62,000 nucleotides of DNA from Glandiceps talaboti (GCF_964340395.1 NC_135555.1:4047501-4109500), one strand, 5' to 3'; positions 41,634 to 55,067 are shown, numbered from the stretch's first letter. Translations and numbers: made by a program. The notes: generated by a model not told the origin, from the letters alone.

Positions 41634-44600
41634 GTAAGCTTTCTGTTTCTTTTCACGCTAATGTTTGTAAATGTCAACTTTAAGATTCTATTTTGCACAT
41701 TTTGTCTAATTATATTTTTTTGAAAAACTTCTCCTGTGGGAATGAAATGCTGGTAGTGTAACTGAGGATGGATAGTTTTAGCTTTTTATGTCAGGAAAAA
41801 TGAAAACTCTCAGGTGACACAGACAAGAACAAAGCAAAATTAATGTAGGTTACTATAATCAGACCCGAGTTGTCCAACATAGTTGATCGTAGGGAAAAAT
41901 ATACTCATAGCAGCAAAATTAATTTTAGTATACTCTGCAAAATATTATCCATATCATTTCAAGATACCATTCTTACTGAGTCACAAGTTATTTATTCACG
42001 TTTAATTATCCAAACATATGCTTGACACTAAATCACTAAATGTGAAAGCGAATTCCACTGAATCAGAGAGTAAGGTATTTTTCAGCAGGTAGGCAGTCAT
42101 ATACACATGAAATGACATCAGTTGGTGAAGTTTGTAGTTATGCTAAAGGCTATAGAGATTACAAAGATGAATCCTGTATTCAGTTACCGAGAGGAAATAA
42201 GCTTCTTGAACCAGAAATGACCATATCGTAGTAAGAATTTCATAAATCTAGTCACAAATATGCCCGGCATGTCAGATGATTAACTTTATAATTCCAAATT
42301 ATTTACTGTCACTGTTCAAAAATATTTGGAAAGTGATCGTCATAGTAGGTGTCTTGTAGTTTGCCTGGAGGCTAAAGAAGAATCTGTGGCAATCAGATAG
42401 TTTACCTTAATATAGAAATTGCATCCAGGATTATATCATAGGTCAAAATCACTGTTTTGTGGTTGACCTCTGAACTTTGACTTCTGTTCCATCATGGAGG
42501 TAGTCTTTCCTACCTGTATGGTTCCATCCTAATACATGAAATCAAATTTCACCTTTTGTCTGCACTTTTTCACACAAAATGGTACATTGGAAAGTTTAGA
42601 TCCAAGTTTAGTGTTGAGACTATAAAAATATGCCAATCTTTTTTGTTTGTGCAAAAGGTTACTAAAAGTCACTCGTGTGTGTGTGTACATGTGTGTAACC
42701 GACCGAAAGAGAAAATGGTGACTATTTTCATTGAGGGCTAATATCTAGGCTGTTGACCCAGTTACAATGACATCATTTCAAAACAGCAGAACTTGGAAGC
42801 TAAAGAGATAAGAGAGAACTTGATATGATTTATTTTGAAGTGTGTAGATACACAATTTACAACATTTCAAACTATATATACCTCAAAGGAAGATTTTTGG
42901 CCTGAAATCTGTACACGTGTAAAGAAATTTGTCAGTATCAACTTGAGTAATGTTTATGTTTTGGACACCCTGCATTGCCCCCAGCATTTCTTGTTTGAAG
43001 CTAAAATGAAAACAAGTTTGGAAAGTCATTTCCTGTAGTCATTCCTAGAAGCACTTATTCATATTTATCAAAATATTGGGCTGTTTTTCCAAAACGAAAA
43101 TCAGTTAGTTTGGTTCATTCTAGTGAAGATACACAGATCAGAAATATCTCTTCATGTAGTCAAAGTTGTCAACACATGCTGCTTCACCAGGAAATCTTCT
43201 GTTTCAACTGGACGTCTTGTGGAGGACCTTTGACCCAACCGAGTTTCTTTACATATTAGACATACAGTGGGTCAGTCATACGGTAGGCCATGTTAATTGC
43301 ATGCATGGCGCACACATACTTTCTGTCACTCTTTATGTATTGCACCCAACCCATGTGATTGCCACTTCGTCTAACCCCGCTGGATTACTTCTAGACTTAA
43401 GTTACATTTAGTTTTTCTTTCATCGCAAATTAGCTGATCTAGCGTGCTTTTGTTGATTCAGTTGAGGAGAAAAAGTACTTGTGACAAATATACAATTCAG
43501 CAAAAATGACTTGTTTTAAGTGTGATTTTGTTTTAGGTCAGTAAAGAGGGTAATCTGTTTGGTGTTTGTTTTCCAGTTCTGGCCTACATCACTCTTGTAG
43601 ATTTGAGTAATATCTCTTAATGGTCATAATCATCTGCATTTTTCTGTCCGTTCTCATTAGGATTAAATTTCGCCTATTAACGCTCAAATTTAGCTTCTCT
43701 GCCTGGACGAAATTATTGTTAATTTTGTTGAACAGAGAGTATTTTGTTCAAGGCTTGAATGGCATAGGATTTTGTTTCTTATGCTCTTGTGACCTATTGT
43801 TTCTGTTTTGTGTCTGGAGCATACACTTCTTAAATGTATACTCACTAAAAAGTTAGAATGAAATGAAAACTTCAGTGATCCAATTATTTGCAATAAGGGA
43901 TCCCACACTTGTATTCTCATCAGCACCACTACTACGTGAACTCAGATTTAATTGTATATTTGCAATGAACCAAAAAGAAAACTTGCAGCACAGTCAGGGA
44001 GACTGGGTGATCGATTTACCAATAAATGTATTCTGTCATTACTTGACGAAATAACACCGGTGAAATTCAAGCCACGGTAGACATGCCGGTAGCCAATCAT
44101 AGCTAGTATATTCAGTTATTTGGATAACAAATTATTTCTACCATTAGCAGTATGTGGTGTTCATCATGAGAACTAAGACATTTAGTCATGTTTCGACATT
44201 ACCTAGCAATGTGGGTGGTCAAATATGAATTATACAATGGTACAGGTTTACTCTCAGACTCTGAATTGAATCCATTGGTCTCGCTTCATTGCTCATTTTG
44301 AATATTCCTGTATGAACTCAGTTGAAATCTGTGCATCACATTTGCTTCTTGTCTCAGTGTAGAAATATTTTTGTCAGGTAATTGTCGAGTTCAGGTATTA
44401 TTCTTTGCTACTCATGAAAATTTCATGAGCCATAGTGATATATAAGTATTTCCATTTTCTTGTGAAAGTAGAAGCAAGATGGTCCAGTAAATGGTGGGAA
44501 TGAATAATTGACGAAGTTTAAGATACATAATTAAGATACGCTACACATAACTGTGATACCTCGAGTCACTTACAATACTGTCTGTATGTTTTCCTCTTAT

Positions 44601-47600
44601 ATCCATTCTCCTCCTGTGACTCATTTATGAAAATGACCTTCAATTATATACCATATCTGTCAAAGCCAGCCTTGAAACCTGGCTAGATTTACCTCTATGA
44701 AAACAACCCATCACATTATAACAGTCTGGCTATTGAAATAATAACAGTGTCAAATGTAGCATCCTCCAGCTCTGTCTCATCACTTGTGTTGTCAGGACGA
44801 CATGACAATGGAAGAATGGGAAGAAAAGTTTGTATGTTTGTGTTCCTCAAGGGAAGCGTTGTGTTTCCCTTTATGGTCATCTTGAGATTACTTAGAAACA
44901 GTGAAAAGTTTGTGGAGTTGAGAATGAGGTGACTAGGTTTGTGTTACTTTCTCTCATTTATGGAGTAAGTTGTAGAGTGATTGATGAGCAAGGAAAGGCA
45001 AATTGAAAAGACAGCATAAGATTTGAAACTGAGGTCATTCAATTTGTCTTCATGTAAGGAGCTAGACTACATTTGCTGAAGTCAAACAAACTATAGAAAT
45101 ATCATGGCCTGTGGGATTTAGAAATAACACTCTTAGGAAAAAGAGAAAGTTTGGAGATTTAAGACAAGTGATATCGTGGAATATAACCTCTTTCTCACAT
45201 ATTTGAGAAATTTTTGTACATGCAATTTCTGGTATTTTTTTTTAAACTTTCAGGTAAAAATAGGGATATGAAAATACAAATAATGTGAATTAAAATGAAA
45301 AAACCCCCAGTAAAATGAGCTTAATAATATAATATAATATAACTTGATAAAAGCATTTTTCCTTACACACCACAACTATGTCCAGTAAATCAGTGTTGCT
45401 ACTACAAACTAGATGTTTCATAAGTATCGTAGTCTTGTTGATTGTAATGTTCCGGCCATTTGAAATGTATAAAGGAAACAAAAACAAAGTGATTGAAATT
45501 GTGATTTTACTATCGGATGACAGATCAGGCTTATTGTATCACCATGGCTACGACTGCCGTTGTTTTTGTTGGCTCAATTGTATACAGTTACTTTTCCCGC
45601 CTAAATTACCAAGCAAACCTTTTCAGTTCATTCCGTGTTTGATATTTATACTTTTATTTGCGGCTAGCAATTAAGTTTTGTTGTATTATATTTGTCGTGA
45701 AAGTTGGAGCAAGCTTGCAGTGTATAAATAGTTAGTTATCACAGTGTAGGTGCATAAAAATGTCTGCATTAAGAAAAATTTGGTGCCATTTCAACTAATA
45801 ATAGTTATTATAATGATCAAATAAATTTTGAAGTTCCCCAGAGATCAAACATTATTTTCATAAAAAGGGAAATGAAAGCTGTACCTAACAAAAACCTATT
45901 TGAAAGGAAGTGATGTTGTTGGGCAAAGATCATTCAAATTATTGTGCACCCCGAGGGTCTTGTGAAAAATTGAATGCAACTCAAATGAACATAGTAAGCA
46001 ATTACTAGTTATGAGGGAAATTTTGGCCACTTGTAATTCAAACCTAGACCACCTGAAGCACTTTTCATCCTCTTTATTTCACTCTGTCTTGGAACAAAAG
46101 ATTGCTTTTGAATCAAAATTACTTGAGTAGGCTGTCTGTGAGTTTCCTGTTTCAATATTTGCAAAGTGAAATGAAGGAAGCTGGACACTTGAGAAGGCAG
46201 CTTGTTAATCTGCTGTATATTTCTGGAATTTTAGCCTGCAACTATGAAATTATTATTCCTATCATATATGCTGGCTGAGCAGATTGGTTTCTCAAACAAC
46301 TTGCATCTGTTTATTTGCTCTGGTTACTCTCTTGAGCTGAAAATTATTTCCAATTTATACAAGACCCTGTGTTGTTCCTCAAGAGACAATGCTCGCCTTG
46401 TAAAATTGTGGAAGAAAAAATGTTGCCAAATCCGCAAGAAAACACAGACATTTTTTGAATACCTTTATCTTCCTGATACTATCTAAGTGATTATGCCTCT
46501 TTGGTGGTGATGTAGACTATACATGTCTCTGTATCACTATCACCTGAAAACTTTTCTTTAGTTAATATCTTCTATCAATCTATGAATAGTTTCTCAGTGT
46601 CATCAAAAAAGTGAGAATTCTTTTCACGGTCAATGTTGTTATGTATTCCAGATCGTGTTTACATTTTAAAAAGCCTCTCGGCACATACCAACTATGGCCA
46701 AAATAAGCTAGAAGTGTGTCCATGCATCCAAACACTTGCTGACCATTTCAATGAATAGTGGATCTGTTTCAGTGCATGATTTTTGAGAAAAGGATAGAAA
46801 CTCTCCTCTTTGTACTCATAAGCAAAGGAATCAAATTACAACAGAATTTCAAAATTGAAACCTTCACAAAAAAAAAGGTACAAGGTGTGTCCAGGTAGCT
46901 AGGCAAACAGAAAAGTGAGTGGACTTTCCTTCACCATACGACTGCCTTTAAACACAGTTAGCCGTAGCTACTTAAACACCGTAACCAAAGAAATCATATT
47001 CTTATGATTTATAGTATAATGAGTCTGTTTGACCTGGCAGAAAGGCAAACAAAGAAGTGAAATAGAAATAATCCCCCAGTGGTCCTGTCATATATCTCAA
47101 AGGAAACCACTGTTTTCAGAAAGTTTCACTTTGTACCTTTTGAAGTTTTGACAGTGTGTAGTTTGGATGATGGATTAGTCTGTCGTCAGTATTGGTATTG
47201 CTAGTTTTTTCTTTCTTAACCAGGATGATCAGTAAAGTTGGTAAAATTTACCTCTCATTTCAAACACCATACAGGATTCTTGACTTTGTTGCATAGCAAC
47301 AAGATGCAAGGAGGCTGCTGACACATCCTTTCGTCTTTATTCAAAAGTGATTTTTTGTATCACAAGCTTTACGTTTTGAGAGGGTGATATGATTCAACCG
47401 CTGAACACTATAGTTTGTTTGTACACTCCAAAGTTAGAAGGGTAGGCTTTGAAAAGAAAGTAACAGTGGAAGAGAACACATAGGAAGGGGCTTGGTACAG
47501 AGACAATAACAGAATGTTTCCAGGAGGCTCTCATCTGAATAGATGATTGGTTGAGTCACTCCTCTCGACAGACAGATTGAAGTCGTTTTGTAGCAAGACT

Positions 47601-50414
47601 CGCTTTCTGCTAGGTAGCGTGCATAAGTTGTCAATGTGGCCTGGCAATGTATCATAAAACATAATCACTATATTGTATCGACCCATTTCTGCCAGACTCA
47701 TAAGTGGCAGTTCATTACACACTTTCCAGACAGCCAGTGTATTTTAGGCCTTTCTGTGTGCTTCAGAAGTCAGCCTCCGATGTTTAATCAGCACGGTCGT
47801 AATTCAACCGAAGGGTTGTTATATGATTTATGCAGTGTTTTGGCCTCCAACTCATATTGTGTATGGTTTTGAGTATGCACTGGAATGTGTCCGTTCACAA
47901 TGAAAGTGACTGGTCCAAGATGGCGGGCCATAGTTGAGATTTTAACTCCTCGGTGTGTTAGTCACCCAATTGATGAGGATGCCACAACACTTATACCAAC
48001 TTGAACTTATTTCCTCCCCTAAAGTACAGTCAATACTTTTGGGCTATATTGTCCTTCCTTAATATAGAAGTATTAAGATGAAAGACTTTGAAAGGGAACA
48101 GGAGTGTTTGGATTCCCCCATGAGAAAAGTAAACTCCTAGTGGACAATGAAGAGATGCAGCTGCAAACAATGGTGTTAATTTAAGTTTCTATTGAGTAAA
48201 TAATTTCAGAAAGTGAATGTTTTCCTTTGAGATCATACTTCTACCCCTCTGTGGTGGTGTTGTGTTTGTGAAGCGTTGTGAAAATTGCATATTATTCATG
48301 CTAACAAACAGTTACTGAAGCATGCCAACACCTGTATGCATGTCTTATTGTGTGTCTAATAAACAAACCTTGTAAATTTTTTTAATATCATGAGAGTAGA
48401 CAGCCATTTTGTATTTACTGCACCTATTGTCAACAATGATATTCATATGCAGAACTTTTTAATGGACTTTCAAGTTTGGAATGTCTAAGGGGGTCTTTCA
48501 TAAAAGGGGCGGTCTTTGTACTGTGTCACTTTCTACACATAAATCTCACGTAGTCATTCATAAATCTTGAAGACTTTTTATTTTCTCACAAGGCCGTGCA
48601 TTGAGTTGTGCTATTATCTTATTTTTGTCAATGTGCATGCTCCGGCATTCACAGTGAGATTAGCTGCATGTAATTTTGCCGCAGGCCATTTTATCAGGCT
48701 TGAGAGGGTGTAACAGAAGACCTGTCAAAGAGTACCTACAAAGCAACTGTCTAGCCAACCAGAGAGAGTAATTTTCAGCTGGAGAGATTTATTGTAAGTG
48801 GCTCCAAGAGGGCTCAAAACATATTTTCCACATCAACAAAATGAGGTTGCTGTCACAGAAAACATAGATAAACTGAGAAAGCTTACTTGACCTTGCTCTC
48901 AAGGCCAAAAGAAGGACAACCAGAACAACTTTCATAAATTATTGGCGGTAGGACAGGAAAATCTTTCTTCCAAAGAGAACTGTCGAGAGGTTATGAATTT
49001 AATGTAGGAGCGGCCTTGGAGAAAGTTATGAGTTTTTATGGGGCAACACCTGGATGAAATTGTAATGCGTAAAAGGGCAAGTCAAGACATGGCAAGACTT
49101 TAAGTTGATCTCTACTTGGCATGCATGTAATTTTATGAACAGTATAATCAGTGGCTATGCAAATCCCTGTGTAAATTGGCTTCCTTTCAAAGGCTTTTGC
49201 TGGAACAAAAGACGTAGCAGAAAAGAAAAGTGAAAAGATGTATTAAAGTGCATTTAGTTTTGGACTGAATTGTTCAACTGGGCATTGCCCCCATTAGTTG
49301 CCCACTGCTTTTCTTTGCCACATGTTTTTTGTTTGAGCTTGGTTTGATGATTGACAACTGACAGTGAAGAAATTTTACTTTTCAGTTGGCTTTCAGATTC
49401 AAATCAGTGACAGCTGTATCACTGTGGATTGGACTGATCTTCTGGGCATCAAACTAAGATTACTGTTCATTTAAGTCCTATATAAACTGGAAAGACTGGA
49501 AAGAATTTTTTGTTTCCCAAACACAAAACTTTACAATTTCAGTGTATTGCCTTTTCCGGTCTCTGCACTCTCTCATTGAAATGTTCAGTATTTCTGAATC
49601 AGTTCATTTATACTCCCTCAGGACAAGAATTTCCTTTTTCCTTTTAAATCGAAAGTCTTTTTGAAATGGTATACATAATTTGAGTGGTCATAAAAGTTGC
49701 ATGAGCAGTTCCTGACCGCAAATATCTATTGAAAGATTTTTTTAGAATTATTCTGTTCATCTATAAAAGTTTAGGTTTGATTTGTGTGACTGGCCGATTT
49801 TCAAAGTTTTGTTTCTTGGAATTTTGAGCTTAGAGGCTGGGTTAGCCTAAGGATATAAGAATGATCAACCAAGGAAACTATTTTTATCCCAGAAGTTTTT
49901 CTGGAAATTCATCAGTTGAACTTATTGCATGGAAAACTTTGGAAAATTTGAAGAGATGGAATTAATGAGTTTGAGATTTTAAACTTGACAAGTGTAATCA
50001 GTCATAATCCAAACATTTATCATTTGTGTATAAATATCAGGCAAGCTTTATTAATTTAAATTTTACAGTGGTGCCACAACTTTGTGTAATTAAAATACCA
50101 CACTAGAAGCTATGTCTTTGATGTTACTAGAATATGTACATTTGTTTATGAAGCGAAGAAATGTGAGAATTTTGTATTAGGCAAACAACCGACAAATTTA
50201 TGAAAGGCGTACTCAAAGAATGCAAATGGAATGAAAATGATCACAAAACAGAGACAAATCCAACAGTAACAACAGCTGAATGTCTTGTAGTATCGCGGTG
50301 TTTTGATCCAGGTATAAATACTTTGGTGATGTTAGATTGACCAGTCTGACTTTATTTATTTTACATGTATTGAGCTGTATGGATGTGAATCTTCCATCAT
50401 GTTCCAAATTCAAA
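41634..50414 (+). other. Intron, 3' part: no gene seen
   Basis: Non-coding. Open frames are short and unremarkable. It includes an imperfect X-box (ATCACCATGGCTAC, 45538-45551), an AG|GT juxtaposition after a T-rich tract (45253/45254), and a motif-dense block around 48590-48740. No mobile-element protein is recognisable. Confidence 0.5.
47915..47928 (+). promoter_or_regulatory. YY1-like site
   Basis: CCAAGATGGCGGGC matches the YY1 consensus AARATGGCGGC closely. It is the second YY1-like site in the intron, the other being next to exon 1. Confidence 0.4.
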
Positions 50415-50700
50415 GCATTATTGAAATTTCATCTGAAAATAAACATATTGAGCTTAAAATAAAAAGTGAAACGTTGTCGGAGTTGTTGAAATTGCCTTGT
50501 AAAAAAGAGCATATTTTGTAGTATTAGCATTAATATAGATATTCACATCTTCCACATGTGAACAATTTTGAAAAAAATGAGCACATTTTTTACAGTAACT
50601 GGGACAGCTTTGAAATAAATCTAAGTTGAATATATTGAGAGTTGTTGAAATTTGCTTGGAAAATGAACATATTTGATAGCATTAGCTGTAAATAAAAGCA
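50415..50700 (+). repeat. Degenerate A+T-rich repeat, about three units
   Basis: GTTGTTGAAATTGCCTTG (50482) and GTTGTTGAAATTTGCTTG (50641) each precede a RARCATATTTtGTAGYATTAG-like segment, about 159 bp apart. A third weaker unit starts near 50419. Judged by eye. Confidence 0.45.
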
Positions 50701-50779
50701 AATCTAACATTGTAAGATGTTCGTAAATTGACCCCAAACTAATATAATGAGCAGGTAAAGCCATGAATTGTAAGTACGG

Positions 50780-51290
50780 CAGAGTGTGTTCAATTCAGTA
50801 ATACCTGTCTGTCTGTCTCCCTGTGTAAAGCAATGCAACTGACTGAAATCCATAGCATACTCTGAGAGCCTGCTCACTGACAGGAGCTTGCCTGCCCATA
50901 GGCTGCTAATTAAAATTAAAAGCTATGAATGAAAGGCTGCCGTAATCAATGACAAAGTTATTTCAGTGCCTAGTAGTTGCACTGTCTTTCTGATCATTCT
51001 TTAATTTATCATATATTCACAAGGTTGGTCGTCCCCGCTGGGAGTTTATGGCTAGAGTGTCGGTACAGACTCATACCAATATTTCATATAGTCCGCATCT
51101 AGTCAAACATTTTAATTGAAAGTTGCCACAGGCATTTGCTAAATCCGCACCAAACAATGAGACTAATGAATCCCACGGAGTTAGCTCTGCACCTGGAGAC
51201 ATATTTCACGAAGATTCCTTTTTTTTCTCAAAGGCGTTAATCACAGGGACCTGACCGGTTCGTGTCAAGATTACAGTGAGAGAAAAGAGA
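50780..51290. promoter_or_regulatory. Putative intronic cis-regulatory block
   Basis: Mixed composition and crowded motifs: a homeodomain-type CTAATTAAAATTAAAAG near 50906, GTAATCAATGACAAAG near 50943 (Pbx/Sox-like words), and ACCGGTT (Grainyhead core) at 51254-51260. There is no coding potential. It looks like a conserved non-coding element, but conservation could not be tested. Confidence 0.35.
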
Positions 51291-51652
51291 AAAAGATTGA
51301 AAAATCAGTGATGTGCAATCACTTGGAAGGTGTCCATCCCTAATAATCGTAATTTTTATGAAAATCCCCTGTATTAGGTTGATCATGAAGGGGCTATTTG
51401 ATACAGGTGACTCGCTGATTTTTCATGAAGGCAGAATGGTAATTTTTGTCAGTCGGATTAACTCTATACCCAGTGGAACAGGTAAATAACTGCCCAAAGG
51501 GTAGAACTGATGGAATGATGCAAAATACATGCTTGTTGAACAAGTATTATGTTACATCTGACTTCGGATATTGCTTTAGTATGAAGAAATGTCATCGTCT
51601 GTACAAGAGGCATACCTATGTACTTTGTGAAAGAAAGTCACATGAAGAGTGA

Positions 51653-51666
51653 CCTCTAGAGGGCGC
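51653..51666 (+). promoter_or_regulatory. CTCF-like site
   Basis: CCTCTAGAGGGCGC matches the CTCF core CCASYAGRGGGCRS at 13 of 14 positions. CTCF is present across bilaterians and marks chromatin boundaries. The site lies 3.4 kb upstream of the large coding exon. Confidence 0.5.
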
Positions 51667-52649
51667 ACATCACATTAAATACTCCTGAGAGATCAGACTT
51701 AATATAGGACCCTGATGATCAATAATCTTTGCTATTATGTTGCAAATTAATCCGTTAGGGTGACACAGGTCCACAAGGGTTATGACAGAAAAATAACTTT
51801 AAAATTCATAGGTTAATTTGTTCTTAATGTAAGTTGACATGTCTGGAAGCGAGCAAATTTCAGGAAAGTTTATTATCAGGCAATGAAATTTCTGTTTAGA
51901 ATTTCAAATGAGGTAGTCTATTACTTTTTAAATCAAATGGCATGTCATATTCCAAATTACTTCATTTTCAACTGAATTGGTGTATAATGGGAGCTAGAGG
52001 TTGCGAACTATGCCATAACATGAAAATATTTACAAGACTTACCCATACTGTAATAAACTTACAGCAGCATCTTCAAGGAAAATGATGCCTTGGAGACATG
52101 CAAAACACTTTTGCGTTAATATTATGAGCATCAGTGCGTGTAATGTCAAACTTTGTATTAAATCTCATTTGATGGTATTAAATATCAAGGGAGAAGGCGG
52201 GTATTAAAAATCAAACGTTGGTGATTACTCATTTTGCCTCATTTTGTCTATGCAAACTGAATTCAGAGTTGCTGTTACAGTCTCACTTTATGAGGTTTCT
52301 ATATCAGTCTTCGAATCAGATGTACAAATCAAATTTTCAACACGAAATGAAAGTTAATACATGTATAAGGACAATGTTTGCTCTTGTGTTGGATATGAAA
52401 ACTGTGAACCGATAATTAAAATCTATTCTGTCACATTTCTTCTATTTGCTATTAATTTTGATTTCCCAAAGAAGAAAATGAATTTTTGGAGAGTCTCCAA
52501 TGATAAGCTTTGAAATTTCTGCATTTGTCCATATATTCCAGCCATTACAATATTTCGCCACATTAGAATTCATAGTGTAACCTCCATACTGGACAGGTGG
52601 GGCTTTCTCTGACTTTTACTGTATTCATGGCTTTGTCATGTCCATCCTG

Positions 52650-52663
52650 GTCACCATAGCAAC
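52650..52663 (+). promoter_or_regulatory. RFX X-box
   Basis: GTCACCATAGCAAC matches the X-box pattern GTYNCC-AT-RGCAAC in both halves, a form common in RFX targets. Confidence 0.55.
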
Positions 52664-53177
52664 AGAGTTGTACAGTCGATGGAAGGTGTAATTGGGAGAG
52701 TAGGGGAATGAAGCAAACTTCTATCAGCATTAATCTTGTAGCTTTGACAGCATGATCTATAGAATCATAATGGCATTGCAAATCAGGACCATGGCTGGAA
52801 GGTGCAAGACATTAAACAACTCAGATCACAGGAACAGCTTGACGCTTGTACATAATTTGTTATTGCTTCTCACTCTATCTCTTCTGTGTTCAATGTTTTG
52901 GGAGTATACAAACTTTGTCTTGTCTCAAATCCGTCTTCAAAGTTTTAGGATCATATTTTGATGTGGACATATTTTTCCATGTTTTTTTTTAACTCTGATT
53001 ATTTGACGTGGTAAAATGGATCGCGTAAATCTAGCAATAAAAATTGAAACATGTAAACTCTAAAGAGATTTAAGTATAGTTTCACTGGAGATCCTCTCCT
53101 CCCTGGAGAAAGCATGAGATGTATGTAGGATTCTGACCCCCCCACCCCCCGGAGAGAGGATAAATTGTACCTAGGAC

Positions 53178-53418
53178 TCTGACCAGGGTCTTAACAGTCA
53201 GGGTCAGAGTTCGTAAGACAGCTATATGGTTGGTCAGAAACGAAACTGAAAAATAGCTCTCTTGAATAGTTATATGTAAATTTTATGTTGCATGTAGTGT
53301 TTTGATCAGGGTCATAGAAGTTAGGGTGAGAGGTCATGACACAGACATGTGGTTGGTCAGGAAAAACAGCTCCCCTGAATAATATCTATATGTAAATTTG
53401 ATGGCATGACTTGTATTT
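53178..53418 (+). repeat. Tandem duplication, two units of about 123 bp
   Basis: Units at 53178-53300 and 53301-53418 share, in order, TGAYCAGGGTC, a purine-rich block, TGGTTGGTCAG, AGCTC and TATATGTAAATTT. Divergence is moderate, so the duplication is not recent. Confidence 0.75.
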
Positions 53419-54835
53419 GTGATGTAATGTCTAGACCCACTACCAGTAATTGGTAGTATTCCACAGTAGTAGAAAATGTCAACTAATGTAACAGACAGGA
53501 TACCGAGATTTTCCTGAGGAAAGCTCTTACCATGGGGTCAATAAGTACAATTATAAAACTAAAATGAAGGCCATCTCTTTGAATGGAAGCCATGGAGAAA
53601 ATTACAGTTCATGTTAAAGCTGGCTAATTTGACCTCATTCACTGGATCTGTCATTAAGGAGGATTGAAGGAACATTAAGATTTGTTAGTGTCACATCCCT
53701 GAAGACTGCCTTATCTGATCGTAGTTGTCATTATTTCGCCAATGCATAACTGCAAATCTTCACATGTTAATCCATGTTTTCATCCAATTTACCCCCATTA
53801 CTCTGTAAATTTGATATTCACCTCGCATCAAATGTAATAATATAGCCACCAAGTTAATTCCAGTTGAATCCAACATTTACATTGTTACAAACTTCCCCTG
53901 CCTGTGTGGTACCTCAAGTCAATTTTGGTTGGTTTCAATCAGGCTTTTAAAATAAAAAAACAAGATGATGAATGTGAAAAGAAAATCTTGCATGAGCACA
54001 TTGATTATATTGACAGGCATATTTGCATGCAATGAAAAGAAACCACAAGGGGGGAGAGAAAATGAAATGTTCAGTTGACCTTTATGCAATGTATGTCTTA
54101 TTTACTGCAACACTGACGGAATAAAGTGAAACCTTTGTATTCCTAGGTGAATTAACGTTTTCACTTGTTCATGAAAGGTGCTATTATTTAAGCCTGTTTA
54201 CCAACTCCTGTTATTAGATCAGATTGGAACACATAGTAGACATTGGTATACAAAAGAATTCTCCATGGGCATCCCTGTTGGTCGCAAAATTCTTAGCCTT
54301 TTGTTGTGGTACAATGTTTAGAATGTCAAGTGAATCAGTCAAATTCAAAGCAGACAAGATTTCATGCAAGGCAGAGTACTCAAGTTTCAATGCATTTTGT
54401 GAAAGTGCATGAGGATTAGATAACTTTTAGTTAATTTTGTTTACAAAGGTAAACCTTGAGCAAATTTTTTGGGCGAGGTTTACAAAGAGGAAAATTTAAA
54501 GTTTTCCGTTTTAAGGGTAACAACAAATCTAAGAATATATGAAGGAGAAATATGCATTCAATACCTATTCAAAGACAAGAATTTTTTGTTTTTATAAACA
54601 GGAGATGTTCAAAATGGTGGCTAACATTGTTCTTCTTGTTTACTGAATTCTGTCATCTGTGAATTGCTACCTATGTACATATTGTGCTGGTTTATGATGG
54701 TTTTTCCTATATTCAATGTTGATAGACAGTACAGTCAGTCTGACAGTATGAAGTCAAAATGCAGAATGTAGGTGTTTGTGTGTGCAGCATTCTGTATTTG
54801 TTAGTTTTGAGAGTGTATACATTACAGTGTCTTAA
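53419..54835. other. Intron, no gene seen
   Basis: A+T-rich non-coding DNA with only chance frames. A TAG|GTGAAT juxtaposition after a short pyrimidine run occurs at 54146/54147 and is weak. Confidence 0.5.
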
Positions 54836-54995
54836 TGCTTTTAAAGGCCCATGTTTCAATCCTGGGTTCTTTCATTAGTGTTAACTTATCAGTGGAGCAG
54901 TAGGATCATTCATTTATTCTAGCCCAACTTTTTCATTGGCTCTGCCAAACAATCAACTTCCAAACCAAGATATTAATCCTAATCCATCCGAAATG
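54836..54995 (+). repeat. Dispersed SINE-like repeat, copy 2
   Basis: This is the partner of 2395-2555 in the same orientation, sharing TTTAAAGGCC, TTTCAATCC, GGATCATTC, CAAACC and TTAATCCTAATCC. It ends about 70 bp before the acceptor of the large coding exon, so it replaces or borders the normal branch-point region. Confidence 0.6.
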
Positions 54996-55067
54996 GACCT
55001 CTAAGTTATCTACAGCTGTATTGTTGACTGCATTTTAAATTAGATTCTTTCTTTTTATTTGTTGCAG

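Larger units (their letters stand above)
51291..53177. other. Intron, no gene seen
   Basis: Contains the CTCF-like and X-box sites listed separately and a C-rich patch near 53139-53151. Nothing else was recognised. Confidence 0.5.

Noticed and set aside
47224-47240. 17-nt candidate exon after TTTCTTTCTTAACCAG
   Set aside because: Second codon in phase 1 is TGA and the length is not a multiple of three.
48779-48793. 15-nt candidate microexon with GTAAGT donor
   Set aside because: Frame-neutral, but the acceptor tract is short and purine-interrupted and the exon ends in T; likely chance.
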